From the NCBI RefSeq assembly GCF_030253575.1, contig NC_080563.1:14155001-14219000 (forward strand): a stretch of 64,000 bases of DNA. Reading direction: 5' to 3'. How positions within the stretch are numbered: position 1 is the first letter of the stretch; every line of letters starts with the position of its first letter. The position numbers and the translations under genes are program-made. Shown here one piece after another: positions 49,815 through 61,486 of the stretch. The DNA comes from Rhododendron vialii (Eukaryota; Streptophyta; Magnoliopsida; Ericales; Ericaceae). A model generated the notes under the pieces. That model was not told the origin of the DNA, ran no database searches, and saw nothing but the letters and a program-made list of their open reading frames with translations.

Positions 49815-50058
49815 TAAGGTTCCGTTCCGGAAAGGAAAATAAATTTTTATTTTTTAAGTAGGCAATTTTAAGCTTAAAAATTATGTGCTTATTCAAATTA
49901 TTTTCTTATCAATATAGATCTTGTTTGATAGATCTCATTGAGATCTTTAATACGGTGCAAAAAAATTCGAAATTTTAATTTTAATTTTTATTATTTTTGA
50001 GTTTGAAAATGTGAAATAAATATTTATTTTTTAAGAAGATGTTCTGGAACGGGCCTAA
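49815..50058. mobile_element. MITE, shorter copy of the 25887-26457 family
   Basis: Starts GGTTCCGTTCCGGAAA and ends GTTCTGGAACGGGCC. The body matches the CK2 beta intron copy over GATCTTGTTTGAT, CTCATTGAGATCTTTAATACG and GAGTTTGAAAATGTGAAA. At 244 bp without a nested insertion it shows what the other copy looked like before it was split. It lies about 375 bp upstream of the CLSY start codon. Confidence 0.7.
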
Positions 50059-50548
50059 GTACTTTCCCTTTTATTTTTTTGGGTGCTGGATTCGTTTTCA
50101 TTAGGCATTGAAGAGTTTAAAATGTGGTGGCCCTTTTGGAAAGAAGAAGCACTTTGACCGTTTTCTTGGTCTTTTTAAAGCTTTTGTTAATTTTAGGTCA
50201 ATTTTTTTGTTTTTCGATTTGTATTCACGAAAGGAATTTAAAAAGTACAAAATTATAATTTAGAATTAAAAAAATACCAATATTAAAAAAATACTTAAAA
50301 AATTCTAACATATGGTTTTTCAAAGTTCTGTCCGTAGTTTTACTTTTTTTATTTCGCTCATCAAGACGAATTCAAAATGTTATTTCTTTTTTTTAGCTTT
50401 ATTAATTGTTTGTGAAAAACTAAAAACGAATAAGACATTGTCTCAAAATATAATTAACTTATTATAAACTACACCTAATTATGTATATATATACATGTAT
50501 ATAAATTTTCTTTTTTAAGAGATTCAAAACTTTGTATCCATTTATTGC

Positions 50549-51265
50549 CAGTGGCGGAGCTAAGAATTAACGACAATTAGGACACCTTTTAAACACACAA
50601 CAGCGAGAAAAATAATTGCAATAAGCCATGTGAAATAATAGAATAAAGTTTGTGCTACAAAAAAATTATAAAAATGCTATCATGTTTACTAAGAAAATTA
50701 GTAATTACATAAAGTATCAAAATAAACTAATTAATTGGTTTAATTGTCTCATAATATCAAGCCTAAGAGCAATTCAATACATAAAAATAAAATGTTATTA
50801 TTAGCAATCTAATCCAATTAGAATGAATTTTATTTTCAAATTTTATCTTTAAACCTCCAAATTTGTATTACGTTATTAGTTCCATCGACAAAGACAACAA
50901 ACAAGACTACTATAAAATAAAATGTAAATAATTATAAAGTACAATGCATATAGCCCATGTTTAATTGCTATTGAATTTGGACACTACGATTAGAGTTTTT
51001 CAAATGGTAGGTGAAGGCTATCTTTTTCATTGTACATCTCATTTAGTGAGTGTGATGTAATTGTTAGGATGTTTTAAAGTAAAAAGTTGAGTGCAATGAT
51101 ATACAAAATTTATTTATTAATGCGATTAAACAAATATTAGTTTATGAAATCAATCTATAAAAGATAAATGCAAAATCTGAAGAGAAAAAAAAAAAGGTGA
51201 GATGAAGGTAGGGGCCTGTGCCACCAGGCCCCCCACTGGTACGTCCAAAAATAGCTCCGTCACTG
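50549..51265. mobile_element. hAT-like non-autonomous element
   Basis: Termini are inverted: CAGTGGCGGAGCTA at the left, TAGCTCCGTCACTG at the right. The CAGNGGCGGAGC type terminus is familiar from plant hAT derivatives. The inner right end has GGCCTGTGCCACCAGGCCCC. The interior is AT-rich without coding content. The flanking 8 bp match only partly, so age or misplacement of the ends is possible. Confidence 0.6.
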
Positions 51266-51665
51266 ATTTTTGGGTCTATGTATAACGCTCAAAAGCTTAA
51301 ACGCCGTGAAGAATGGGTCACATTAATAACGAAAATCGAATAATGTTCACTTCATTATTAAAATTGTTTTCGGATGTTAGAAAAGCATTTTGGAAAATGG
51401 CTGTTTGTTCTGAATTGTCAATAGAATTGGATGCTAGTAGTAGCATTTTGGAGAGCAGGAGTAATAAGCAAGAAATTTTGAAATTGGTATTAGATGACAA
51501 ATGGGACAGATGGTGGTCCAATTGGAAAGGGTTTATACCTTACTACTACGAGGGAAAGATAATTAAAATAAGTAACTTACAAAATAAAAGAAGAAGAAGA
51601 AGATGTATAATTAATATAGTAATTTGTTTTATGCCCTGCAAATAATTAAATGGTCATTAATTAAA

Positions 51666-51789
51666 GGGAAATGATATTGGCACTTCAAAAATTGATGCAG
51701 GCACTCCAAAATCAGTGTAACTCCAAAGCCACTTCCTTTTGTTTTTTGGAGTGCCTGCATCAATTTTTGGAGTGTCAATATCATTTCCC
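51666..51789. mobile_element. Mutator-type MITE with 9-bp target duplication
   Basis: A 124-bp palindrome starting GGGAAATGATATTGGCACTT and ending in its near reverse complement (AGTGTCAATATCATTTCCC). Perfect TTAATTAAA flanks lie at 51657-51665 and 51790-51798. The inner arms (GATGCAGGCACTCCAAAA) also pair. The first bases resemble the elements at 46493 and 52880. Confidence 0.9.
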
Positions 51790-52249
51790 TTAATTAAAAT
51801 GGGTGAGCCAGGGAATTTAATGAGATCCTTTCAGATTCTTCAGCCACACTAGAATGGATTCATGAAATCTTGTGAGATCTTCTGCCCTTTTTCCCTTGTC
51901 GGCCTAGTGCAAGAAAGAGGAAGACGAAGTTTCACCTCCCACTATTAATGCACCCATTGATTTTTGTAGTAATAGAATTAATTTACAAGTTTTAGTACTA
52001 TTTACTTGCCAGGTCAATCCTAATAAGTGAGGATTTTCATTTACTTTGGCCCTATTTACTGGTATTTATTTGATATCCAGCTAGATTTTGTTTTGTTTTT
52101 TAAATCCAAATAACTAGCTAGTAGGAGTATAAATGAATAAGGGTGTTCTAGCTTAATCATCTTTTTGGATTATGTGCTGCTGTCTTTATTTTAAAAATAA
52201 TAATCGCCTTTGCTAGTTTTACATAAATTTTAGGAAGAAATTAAATTAT

Positions 52250-52663
52250 TTCCACCAGCGGTGGAAACCTCCACTTTTCCACCATCATCTTTTTCGGTCC
52301 TACTGTATATTTATTGTTGATTTGAACCGTTCATCTTGTAGACCCCACATAATAGTGTAGCCATTCAAAAAATAAAGTTGATTGGACATTGATAGAAGTA
52401 TCAAAAATTGAATTTTGCTTCGTAAAATGGATAGTTTATTTTTATTGTTACTGACAAAAATTAGATCGTCCATTTTATAAACCAAAATTTAAATTTTGAT
52501 ATATCTATCGACTTCTGATCAAGTTGATTTTTTGTATGATAATATTATATTACGGGTCTTAAAATACGAACGGTTCAGATTACAACAATAGACACTCGGC
52601 GGGGCCCTTAATAGGACGGTGGTGAAAAAGTAGAGTTTACACAGGCAGTGAATATAATTTAAT
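52250..52663. mobile_element. Inverted-repeat element, about 0.41 kb
   Basis: The left part (TTAAATTATTTCCAC, CTTTTCCACCATC, TTGAACCGTTC) mirrors the right part (GAACGGTTCAGAT, GGTGGTGAAAAAG, ATATAATTTAA). The interior also has inverted halves around AAATGGAT / ATCGTCCATTTTA. There is no coding content. Exact borders and target duplication are not settled. Confidence 0.65.
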
Positions 52664-52879
52664 CTCTTTTAGGAATCTTTAAGTATAAAATCATACCGAA
52701 CATTAAAATTTTGAAAAAAGGGGGCAAAAAATTCTGTCTTTTGATTATTTTCCAATAATTAGACTTAATTAGTATCTAGTGTAATGTATTAAGTTCATTA
52801 CAATTTACAACACAACTAGTTTTACAAGAACCAAAGTAAAACTTTTTTGTAAAACTAGTTGCCTATAAAAATAAATAAA

Positions 52880-53021
52880 GGAAAATGATTTTGGCACTTT
52901 GATTTTTTATGGTGGCATTCCAAAATTTGTCTTTTAGTGTATCTTACTATGTACAATTTTTACACTAAAAGACAAGTTTTAAAACGCCATCATAAAAAAA
53001 GGAGTGCGAAAATCATTTTCC
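52880..53021. mobile_element. Foldback MITE, 142 bp
   Basis: GGAAAATGATTTTGGCACTT at the left mirrors GAGTGCGAAAATCATTTTCC at the right. The inner arms TTGTCTTTTAGTGTA and TACACTAAAAGACAA pair perfectly. The termini resemble the 51666 Mutator-type MITE, but the 9-bp flanks do not match. Confidence 0.8.
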
Positions 53022-53624
53022 AAAAAGAAAATCAACATTTGTAGAGTTAAAAATTTTGTTTTTTTTTTTTTTGGAAAAGAGTTAAAAATTTTGGAAATTG
53101 ATATACGAAAAAAAAGTGTCAGTAAGATTCCGTATTGTGGATTTGGTCACAAAAATCATGGCCGGCTGAAGCATATGTCTAAGCTTTTGCTTTAGGCTCA
53201 TCTAATTTTTATTTTTTCTTAGTAAGGCCCAATTTATGTTTTACAGTATGAGTTCTCAACTTCTCATAGTAAAGTATACTATTAGTTAAAAACAAAAAGG
53301 TCCACCATTTAATTATAAACTCGAAACGCACAACTAATTTATTTTCTCAAAAAATAAAAATAACCTAAGCATAATCATATTGACAAAATTTATCTGTTTA
53401 TATGTTACCACTAGGAGTATTTCTTTTTATATATAGATTTTTTTTTTTGTGGTCAAGCAGAAATTTCAAGCATTCATTAGCCACCCAAGTGCGAATTGTA
53501 AGTGAAACTACTATCTTATCCTTTCATGTTAAGAAAAAAAGCGCCGAGTGATTTCTTCCGACAACTCCAACGTCCATGTTGTTGATGAGGGAGGGACCCA
53601 AATTCTATTTCAGTTTTTCTCTAT

Positions 53625-53893
53625 CCAAAACAATAATCGAAACCGTTCATTTTTTTAGAGCTCACCGAGAACATCGACCTCAACGAAAATCATTTTGATC
53701 GGATGCTGTTTGATACACTATCAAAATGTAATAAGATTGTGGAAAAAAAAATGTGCAATACCGGATTGCAACTTATTTGACACAATTATCTAGCGCTAAA
53801 TGCATTTCGATATCCTAGCAAAGAGCAGCCGCTCATTCAACGTGGTCGATGTTCTTGGCGAACTCTAAAAAAGTAAATGGTTCCGATTATTGG
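53625..53893. mobile_element. Foldback element, about 0.27 kb
   Basis: CCAAAACAATAATCGAAACC...TTTTTTAGAGCTC...GAACATCGACC at the left mirrors GGTCGATGTTC...GAACTCTAAAAAAG...GGTTCCGATTATTGG at the right. No coding content. Borders are approximate and no target duplication was found. Confidence 0.75.
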
Positions 53894-53929
53894 CAACGGC
53901 TTACAAATTGTTCACCTAGATCTCTATTC

Positions 53930-54605
53930 ACCGTTTCTTCTCCGCTTTCCCTCCTGTCCGTTCTTCTGGTGTTTCCGTTTTCCTATCCGGTGGTCTGGCT
54001 CTAGTGACAAAGTTTCGTCCGTGTTGTTCGGCAATTTCGATACAGATTGGAGCTGAGGAGACAGCGTATGGTGGTCTGGCAAGCGGCGGACGTTGGATAG
54101 TTAATAAATGTGAGGATGGGTTTTAGGGTTTTCTTTTGTTTTCCTCTTTGCCGGCTGTTTTGGCCTGGTTTTTCTACCGGGGGGTCTCCCCTGTGCGGTT
54201 TGTATCGGTCTAGATTCTAGATCCGGTGGGTGTTGGTGGTGGATGAATAAGCTCTGTTAGTTAGGGTTTGGGTGTTTGGCCGGAGTTTTCAGCTGCGATT
54301 AGGGCCTCTTTACGTTTCTGGGTTATGCCGGTAGCTTCAGGCGCGATTGGAGTTTCTATAGCTGGGAGTTTTTCGGTGTCCAAATTTCATTTGCGCTTTC
54401 TCGAGTTTGAGCTGGGGTCCTTTGGGATTATCTACTACCTAGACCTAGATTGGTTCCTAATCTAGGCGTTTCGTCGGTCTTGCTTTTGCAGGGGGTGCCT
54501 GTGTCGAAATTTTGGTAATTTTGATTCATTCTTGTATCGCTTTCGGGCTTGTTATGAAATGAAATTGACATTTTCAAAAAATAATAATAATAATAATAAT
54601 AATAA
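53930..54605 (+). mobile_element. Retroposon-like insert with (AAT)n tail
   Basis: A CT- and GC-rich head (TTCTTCTCCGCTTTCCCTCC) is followed by a G/T-rich body (GGTGGTCTGGC twice) and a T-rich 3' part with ATGAAATGAAATTGACATTTTC. It ends in CAAAAAATAATAATAATAAT at 54577-54604. This is the layout of a LINE-mobilised sequence, but no reverse transcriptase is present. The right border is clear from the tail. The left border and target duplication are uncertain. Confidence 0.45.
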
Positions 54606-55320
54606 TTTTGCTCTCTCTCAATTCTTGGAACAATTTGGTACTCAAAATTGTTTGTGTGTGACTTATCTCGAGGTCTCACAAAAATGATCTGGCCATTCGA
54701 TGCGTTTAAAATATCGTTAGGAGGTCCCTTACAAAAAAACCAGCTCGATCAATTCATTCGATTCTTGGTCCTTGCGAATTCATTGCTTGAAAATCAAACG
54801 AATCGATCTAGCTCTTAACGATATTCGATTGAACTAATTTTTTACACAAATAATTTAAAATATTTTAATAAGTTAAATGACTTGGACCATTTGTTTGGTG
54901 TACACATAGTTGTAGAAAAGTAGTACTTTGGGAGTGTTGTGTCTTAAAAAGGATTCTTGTCGTATTTTACTACCTAAACATACCGGATTTTGAAAAATCC
55001 TATACGTCCTCCAAATTATGGATAGTAATGTAATATGAGGACTTCAAAAATTGCACTATTTTCAAAGGGCCACAACAAGTAGTCCAAAAGAGGCCCTGAA
55101 ATTGCCTACATAGGCCCAATAGAAATAAAAACAGTTTTTTTTTTTTTGTAAATCCGAAAAATAAAAACGGTGGTAGGATCCTTTAAAAATACATGTTCAA
55201 AGGCGGATATTGCTCCCAAACATTACCTCAAAAACAATTTAAAATGGTGACCTAAAGTTTTTAGAGTAAGGTAGTGACAACATTGACAGGCCGTCAAATT
55301 TACTTAATTCGTGTGAGGTG

Positions 55321-55466
55321 CGGGTGCATAATGGCTAGTGCGAGCGTAAAAGTGTATTTAAAATACATACTAAACGACTAAAATTTTCGAGAAAGAGAAT
55401 TAAGAATGCGAGAGCAACATAGAATTGATAGCGGGAGCACACGACATCTTAAAGGATTATGTGACT
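55321..55466. mobile_element. Foldback element of the TCACATAAT family, copy C
   Basis: Shares GCGGGTGCATAATGG, AAAAGTGTATTT, CATACTAAACGACTAAAATTTTCG, GATAGCGGGAGC and AAAGGATTATGTGACTAA with copies A, B and D. The left terminus is degraded. Confidence 0.55.
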
Positions 55467-56320
55467 AAAAGGTCACTATTGATGCCGGTCAAAGTCATTG
55501 AAGTCATTGCGTCGATCGAAGAGTCTTTTTAAGTTTTCAAGTGTTTTTTAAGTTTCAAGAATCAAACACATATTTCAATTAGTCCATGGTCAAGTCTTTT
55601 TTAATTTGTCTTGAAAATATGAGTGTATTTTCCTATTCTTGGATAGTTGTTCCAACAGGTCCTATTTAGTATTTATATCGTTTGCTATGAATGAAATCGT
55701 TAGAGAGTGTGTTTGAGTTGAAATAGCATTTTGGCTAGTGAGAAGTTTACTTCTTATTTCATTTATATATCTCTTAGGTTGATTCCTTAGAATGACGAGC
55801 GATCCTAATGCCCTGTATCCCCGTTAATCATTTGGTGGTGAAATCTGCAACCCTTCGATATTAACAATGGATGGTGACCGATTATCCCTTTTATCATTTT
55901 TTTTTACTTTTCTTCCGTCACATTTGGAAAATCCGGTATCACTACCCCTCGTTAATTACTGTACAAACCGAAGACCTCTCCTTGTTTGGTTGGAGATTTT
56001 AGATTTGGAAGGAGAGATATAGAAAGAAAAATGAGAGTAATAATTATGAAAAAATTTTTTTGGGAACCGTGCAAAAAAAAAGTCCCAAACCGAACATTTC
56101 CATGTGATGCATTTTGTCTGTTAAAGGCTTTAGAACAAAAAGATAAAAAGTCAGGCCAATTGGCCAACGGCTTAAAAACAAACCGTTTTTTAAGGCCACG
56201 TCAACATCTAAAAGTCCATTTAATTGAACTCAATTCCTTCGTTCCATATTCTGATGCATGGTCCAAACTGAAAGATACTTATGGTTTGGCACCTACTTTT
56301 GACTATCGTAGAAGAAACCT

Positions 56321-56470
56321 AAGTCACATAATATGTGCGTGCGTGATTGCAAGCGTGAAAATATCTTTGAAAAATATTTCAAAGTACTAAAATTTCATGA
56401 GAGCAAAAATTGGAAGTGCAAGCGCGTAACGAAAATTGAGAGCGGGAGAAAAGGACTATACTGAAGGATT
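56321..56470. mobile_element. Foldback element of the TCACATAAT family, copy D
   Basis: Begins AAGTCACATAATATGTGCG and continues with GAAAATATCTTTGAAAAATA, AAGTACTAAAATTTCATGAG, GAGAGCGGGAG and CTGAAGGATTA. The right terminus is cut short exactly where the Mutator-type MITE at 56478 is inserted. Confidence 0.6.
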
Positions 56471-56477
56471 AAGGAAA

Positions 56478-56670
56478 GGAAATTGACTTCTACACTCCCA
56501 TTTTTACCACATACACTACTTTTTTTGTATTTATTTGGTGTGAATTTACTCTATTGCCCCTTAATGTGTGAAAAAATGAACTTATGAAAGGGTAAAAAGG
56601 TAAATTCACATGAATAATGACAAAAAAGGGAGTGTATGTGGTAAAAAAGAGAGTGTAGAAGTCAATTTCC
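56478..56670. mobile_element. Mutator-type MITE with 9-bp target duplication
   Basis: A 193-bp element, GGAAATTGACTTCTACACTC at the left mirrored by GAGTGTAGAAGTCAATTTCC at the right. The inner arms include ACCACATACACT / AGTGTATGTGGT. Perfect TTAAGGAAA flanks lie at 56469-56477 and 56671-56679. Confidence 0.93.
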
Positions 56671-56722
56671 TTAAGGAAAAACCAAGGGAACACTATAAAC
56701 ACCAATTGAGATTCAACCCACC

Positions 56723-57387
56723 TGGGCTCTTCCTCCTCCATCCGTTCGCTCTCCTCTTTCTTTTCTCTCTTTCCTGTAGTTTTTTTCTTTTCGTTTGCTC
56801 CTTCCTCAGATCTGACCCTCTCTATTCGGCGGGCTTTGCCGTCACCGGAGTCGTTTATCCACATGTAATCCGTCCCCAAAGCCCTTGTAGCAGCGGTGGA
56901 GGCAGTGAGGGTTGTGATCCATTCTGCGGTTTTTGGGCGGTTGGATTGAGAGCAAGATCTGGGGGAGTTTTGTCTCTCATTGTGAGAATAATAAAGTTCA
57001 TCTTTGGGTGATTTGTTTACTGTTCGGGCTTGAGAAGATTAATATGCATCTATTGGTGGTTTGCTAGAAATTCATTAGTGTGTTCATTTCTAGTTGAAGT
57101 TCATCTGATCGTCTGAGTTCTTGTTGTTTTTTTTTTCTTGGCTAGCAATGTATCTCTTTTTGAGACTGCTATAGGATATATGAATTTTCCATTCAGCAGA
57201 ATGTGCGTCAGGCCATGCCTGGGCTGGGGATGAAAGTCATCAATCGCCTCGTTCTTTCTCGTTTTGTATCAGTTAGATGATTAGTTTGGCTTTGTCCAAA
57301 TTATTTGTAATGAATTTCATTGTGTAAGTTCCGTTGGGTTTTATCAATGCAATACCTCTCCCTTTTTGTAAAAAAAAGAAGAAGAGA
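56723..57387 (+). mobile_element. Retroposon insert with 14-bp target duplication
   Basis: 665 bp flanked by AGATTCAACCCACC at 56709-56722 and 57388-57401. It ends in an A-rich tail (AAAAAAAAGAAGAAGAGA), the signature of LINE-type target-primed insertion. The head is CT-rich and the 3' part contains GTAATGAATTTCATTG and TTTATCAATGCAATACC, which look like a LINE 3' end. No reverse transcriptase frame is present, so it is either a strongly 5'-truncated or non-autonomous copy, or a retroposed transcript. Confidence 0.75.
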
Positions 57388-57743
57388 AGATTCAACCCAC
57401 CCCAATACAACACTAATTAGTCATTCTTAATGGATGTAAATTATTTGAGAATCATTTCATTCGGCACACAGTATTAACTTAATTGGCTACGTTAATTTCT
57501 GTCACTCGTTAGATGTTGTCCTTCAGGGTCCAATCGGAAAATTCAATCTGCCTGACGCAGCGAAATTCATGAGAGACTAGTTAGTGTACCAATTCAAACA
57601 AGATAAACAACTCGTAGTAATGATCAAACCTTGCGCACAATGAAGAAAGGGAGAAACTCTGCAATATTATTGATAAAAAGTTACCTAAACTCTAGGTTAC
57701 AATTTCTTATATAGGCCGAAACCCTAGAAACCCTAAAAATAAA

Positions 57744-60700
57744 TGTAACGCCCCGCTATTTTCTAAAAATAAACTCCAAAATACATTGTATTTCAAAACA
57801 CTTATAGGCCCCTATTTTCTCCATAAATAAATTACATCACAAAAATAAACTTAAGCCGCATTTTAAATAATCTTCTAAATGCTCCAAAATTATCTAACTC
57901 TTCAAAAACCTCTCCAAATTAATCCTTATATGCTTCGATTCAATTTTCACTAATCTAGCTCCATACCTGAAAAAAAAATTATCCGGGAAGTATATATACG
58001 ATATAACAGAATAACAAAGCTCATGTTTAAGTGGAATCAATAAGCGATAATTGTAACAACTTGTAATTTTTATCAATAATAATAGTATTTAAAAAGCTTT
58101 ATTCTTAATAATAAAATTCTCTTTATTATTAAATATATACAATTATAATTAATTTATCCTAATTACCTTATTTTTATTTTATTTCTTTTGTTACAAATTG
58201 GATGCATGCATAAATACGAATTCCTTCCACCTCTCCCTCTCCTACTCAGTTACTGCTCCCTCCCTGACTTAAATTCGTCCCTATCTCGTTCCTACTCAAA
58301 GCCCAAGAGGTAGAGTTTTATTTAAATTCAATTTCGTCACCCTCTTCAAAATTCGTCCATAAATACCCCATCACTCCGACCCTAGGGCATACCACAATAT
58401 TCCCCACACCCAACCAGTCCAGAAGAGAGAGGAAAATCGGAGAAAATCAAACTCCAATCCATGGAGTTTTAGAGAGAGAAAGAAAGAGAGAGAAAAGTGG
58501 ATTTTGTACCAAGACCCGACCGAAACCCAATTCGATCGTTCCAAACTCTTCCCACAACTCCTAGCATCACCAAACATCGTCCAATTCGATCCCAAGGTTC
58601 CCCGATCAAAGAAACCGAAGTCATCTTCCCAAAAAATTCAAGTTTCGGTTTTAAATCAATTCGATCCGATTCAAGGTATTATAATCCATTCCAAACACTT
58701 AACAAACACTCATTTACGTTTACTAAGTGTTTTTATGCGTAACCCAATAGCCCGAACGAACCCATGCATCGAAACCATGACGAAAAGACAAAAAAACAGA
58801 TTCTGGACGCGACCTTGGGGCCGCAACCTTCGGGCCGCAAGAACCAGGCCTGAGTTTGCGGTTCGCTGCTTAGCCGCAAGGTTGACTCGGTCAAACCTTG
58901 CGACAGGTTCTGTTTTGGTTTGAAACGACTTTTCGACCTTCCGAACATCGTTTTTGACGCCCAGACTATTATTCCTAGACTTTTCACACCTCAAATATCA
59001 TAACTAGTTAAGATCATATTTTTTTTATTTAATTATCTATTTATTGAATTATTTATTAGTTATCTATCAAAGTTTACTAACGAAAAATCTTTGCGACATT
59101 CCAAACAACGTTTTAACACCCAAACTAATTTTTTCTAGACTCCTTGTATCTCAAAGATTATATCTTGTTAAATTAATTTTTTTTATTTAATTTACCATTT
59201 ATTGTTATTTCTATAGCGTTTTCAATCAAAAATTCCTTACGACCTTATAAACCATATTATTAATGCCCGAGTAATTTTATTTAGACTCATTACATTCCGA
59301 AGATGAAAATTTGTTAATCTCAACATATTTTATTTATTAGATTATTTATTATCTATTTACTTCAATTCCGGCCACTTTATTTAATGTCTTTATTTAAATT
59401 AATTCCGCGACCCTCCGAACCCAACTTTTGACACTCAACTGGTTGCATAGGACCTTTAGGACTCTTATTAAAGTCATATTAATTATTCTAATATTTTTAC
59501 CTAATTAATGTATTTAATTAGTTTTTAATAAATCTAATTACTTGAAAATAATTAATAGGAGCTTAAAAAAAATATTTTTTTTATTCTTTTAAAAAGTTCT
59601 TACTTATTATCATCTTGGCCATACGAGATTAAGGGCAACGGCCCATTCATAAAAGGTTGCGTGACTGCAATGCTTACTAATTGTTTTAATTATTATTCGT
59701 TTTAATTGGATATTGCACTATTACTTGATTTGAATGCTAGATTAGACCCTAGAGACATGGGGTGGTATGCGAATAGAATTCACCTAGACGGTACTAAGTA
59801 ATGGATGAATTGGAAAGTTTTATTTCTAGATTGCCTGCAAGCGTGATGTTGAGATTTGTGATGAAATTGAAACTGGTGAGTGTCCAGTGATGAATTGATA
59901 AACTGACGTGTGTCCAGTGATGATGGTGAAGTGGTATATAAGATAGGCGAACCCTAGTTGTGATTCAGGCATGATAAGCTTTCCCCTTGTTGTAGTTATT
60001 GGGGTGCACACTCGGTATATAATTTAGGTGTATCTGCGACAGCAAAGGGAAGTGACCTCATGGGACCGAGCATGGCTAGCGGTTGGGGGAGGAAAGATTT
60101 CGCGGAGAGATTTTAGATTTCACATTAGGATAATGAATAGTAATAAATTGGTGTTTGTAAATCCTTATTCTGCTTTTCGCATTATTATTATTATCTTGTT
60201 GCTTGCTAAATGTAAAGTAAGGGGGTAGTTGGGTTGGATTATACTACGTGGTGAACTCTATCACTCAGGTACGAATTGTTTGGCTTCCGTGCCAGATGTT
60301 GCAGAAAATCAGGAAGAGACACAGAATCACGAAGGTGAGCAGTTTTATGCAGAGGAGAATCCAGAGGTGGGAGTCGAGCCAGAATATGCTTGGAATCCGT
60401 ATCAAACTTAGAAGACGGCTCGATTATTTTGTTTAGTTTATTACTACAAAGACTAATTTCAGTATTTCTACTATGGTTTGTAATAGATGAATCTTTAGGA
60501 TGAATTATCCGTTTTGGATTTTGAATTTAATTTAAATAATTTTCAAAAAATAATATTTAAAGCCTCCGATTTTATTCCTGAAAATCGGGGCGTTACAATA
60601 ATCGACCACCAAGTCGAAGCAACAATCACAAGGGACCTCATACCATGTCCTCCTTAGTACATGACCAGTGACCCTCCCCCAATACCTTCCTCACCGAGTC

Positions 60701-61486
60701 ATCCTCGACCCATCCTGGATATTGGATAGGTTATTGGTGCATGAATTCACTCGATCCCTGTACTAAACAGTTCTATAGTACTCAGCGAACAACATCATAT
60801 TCGATACCAATTATTTCACTTTCCAATGATATCCACAAGATTGAATAAATATCACGAGATAAACAAAAGGAGTACAAAAACGAGAGTGAAGAAAGGATTC
60901 TGGAAGTGGGAAACATATCGTATACTCTCCGGATTACTTCAAATATGACCGGCCATTTTGTCCATGAATCAATGCCTTAAAAAAAAAAATTCACATTTGA
61001 ACTAAATACACCACTAGCCCACCAATATCCACCATCCAAGACATCACTATCTATTTATAAAATAAACTCTCAAACTATTTTTTTTTTCCTCTTCTCTTTC
61101 TCCCTCCCTTACCGAATTTTCTCTCTCTCCTTCCTCTTTCTCTAAAAACTCTAAAATTGGAAAAGCACCAAGTGGTGTGGTGTGTGGAGGGGAGTGGAGG
61201 GAAGACTATTCATACAAACAATCCTACAAAATCCGGTGGATTCTAGAGGATAAGATCATAATCTTATAATATCTAAACAAAATCCAATCTAATCTTATCC
61301 TAATAAAATCTAATATAATCTTATCCTAGATTTTTAGGATTATGAAGTAGGGCTAGGGTTTCTTAGAAAGTCTAGGTTTAGATTTATCAATTAACAAAAT
61401 CAATTATATCTACAAAAATTACTTCAATAAAATATTTAATTTTATTCGGGAAAAAAAAAATTTGGCCCGAGATTCGGGTCATTACA
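57744..61486. mobile_element. Gypsy-type solo LTR or composite LTR block
   Basis: Begins TGTAACGCCCCG. An inner fitting end, CGGGGCGTTACA, is at 60597 and an outer similar end, CGGGTCATTACA, at 61486. These TGTAAC...GTTACA termini are typical of large plant Ty3/gypsy LTRs. The outer pair is flanked by a perfect 5-bp ATAAA (57739-57743 and 61487-61491). The inner pair has ATAAA/ATAAT. No primer-binding site follows the inner end and no polyprotein is present, so the block is a solo LTR (2854 bp) plus a second LTR remnant, or one 3743-bp solo LTR. Short frames inside (58504-58923, 60229-60411) are not recognised. Confidence 0.55.

Noticed and set aside
51313-51645. 110-codon plus frame
   Set aside because: Starts beside the hAT-like element, ends in an AGA repeat, with no recognisable domain and no promoter or splice context.
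58504-58994. Frames of 81-139 codons inside the LTR block
   Set aside because: No gag or pol motif, and both strands are equally open. Likely LTR sequence.
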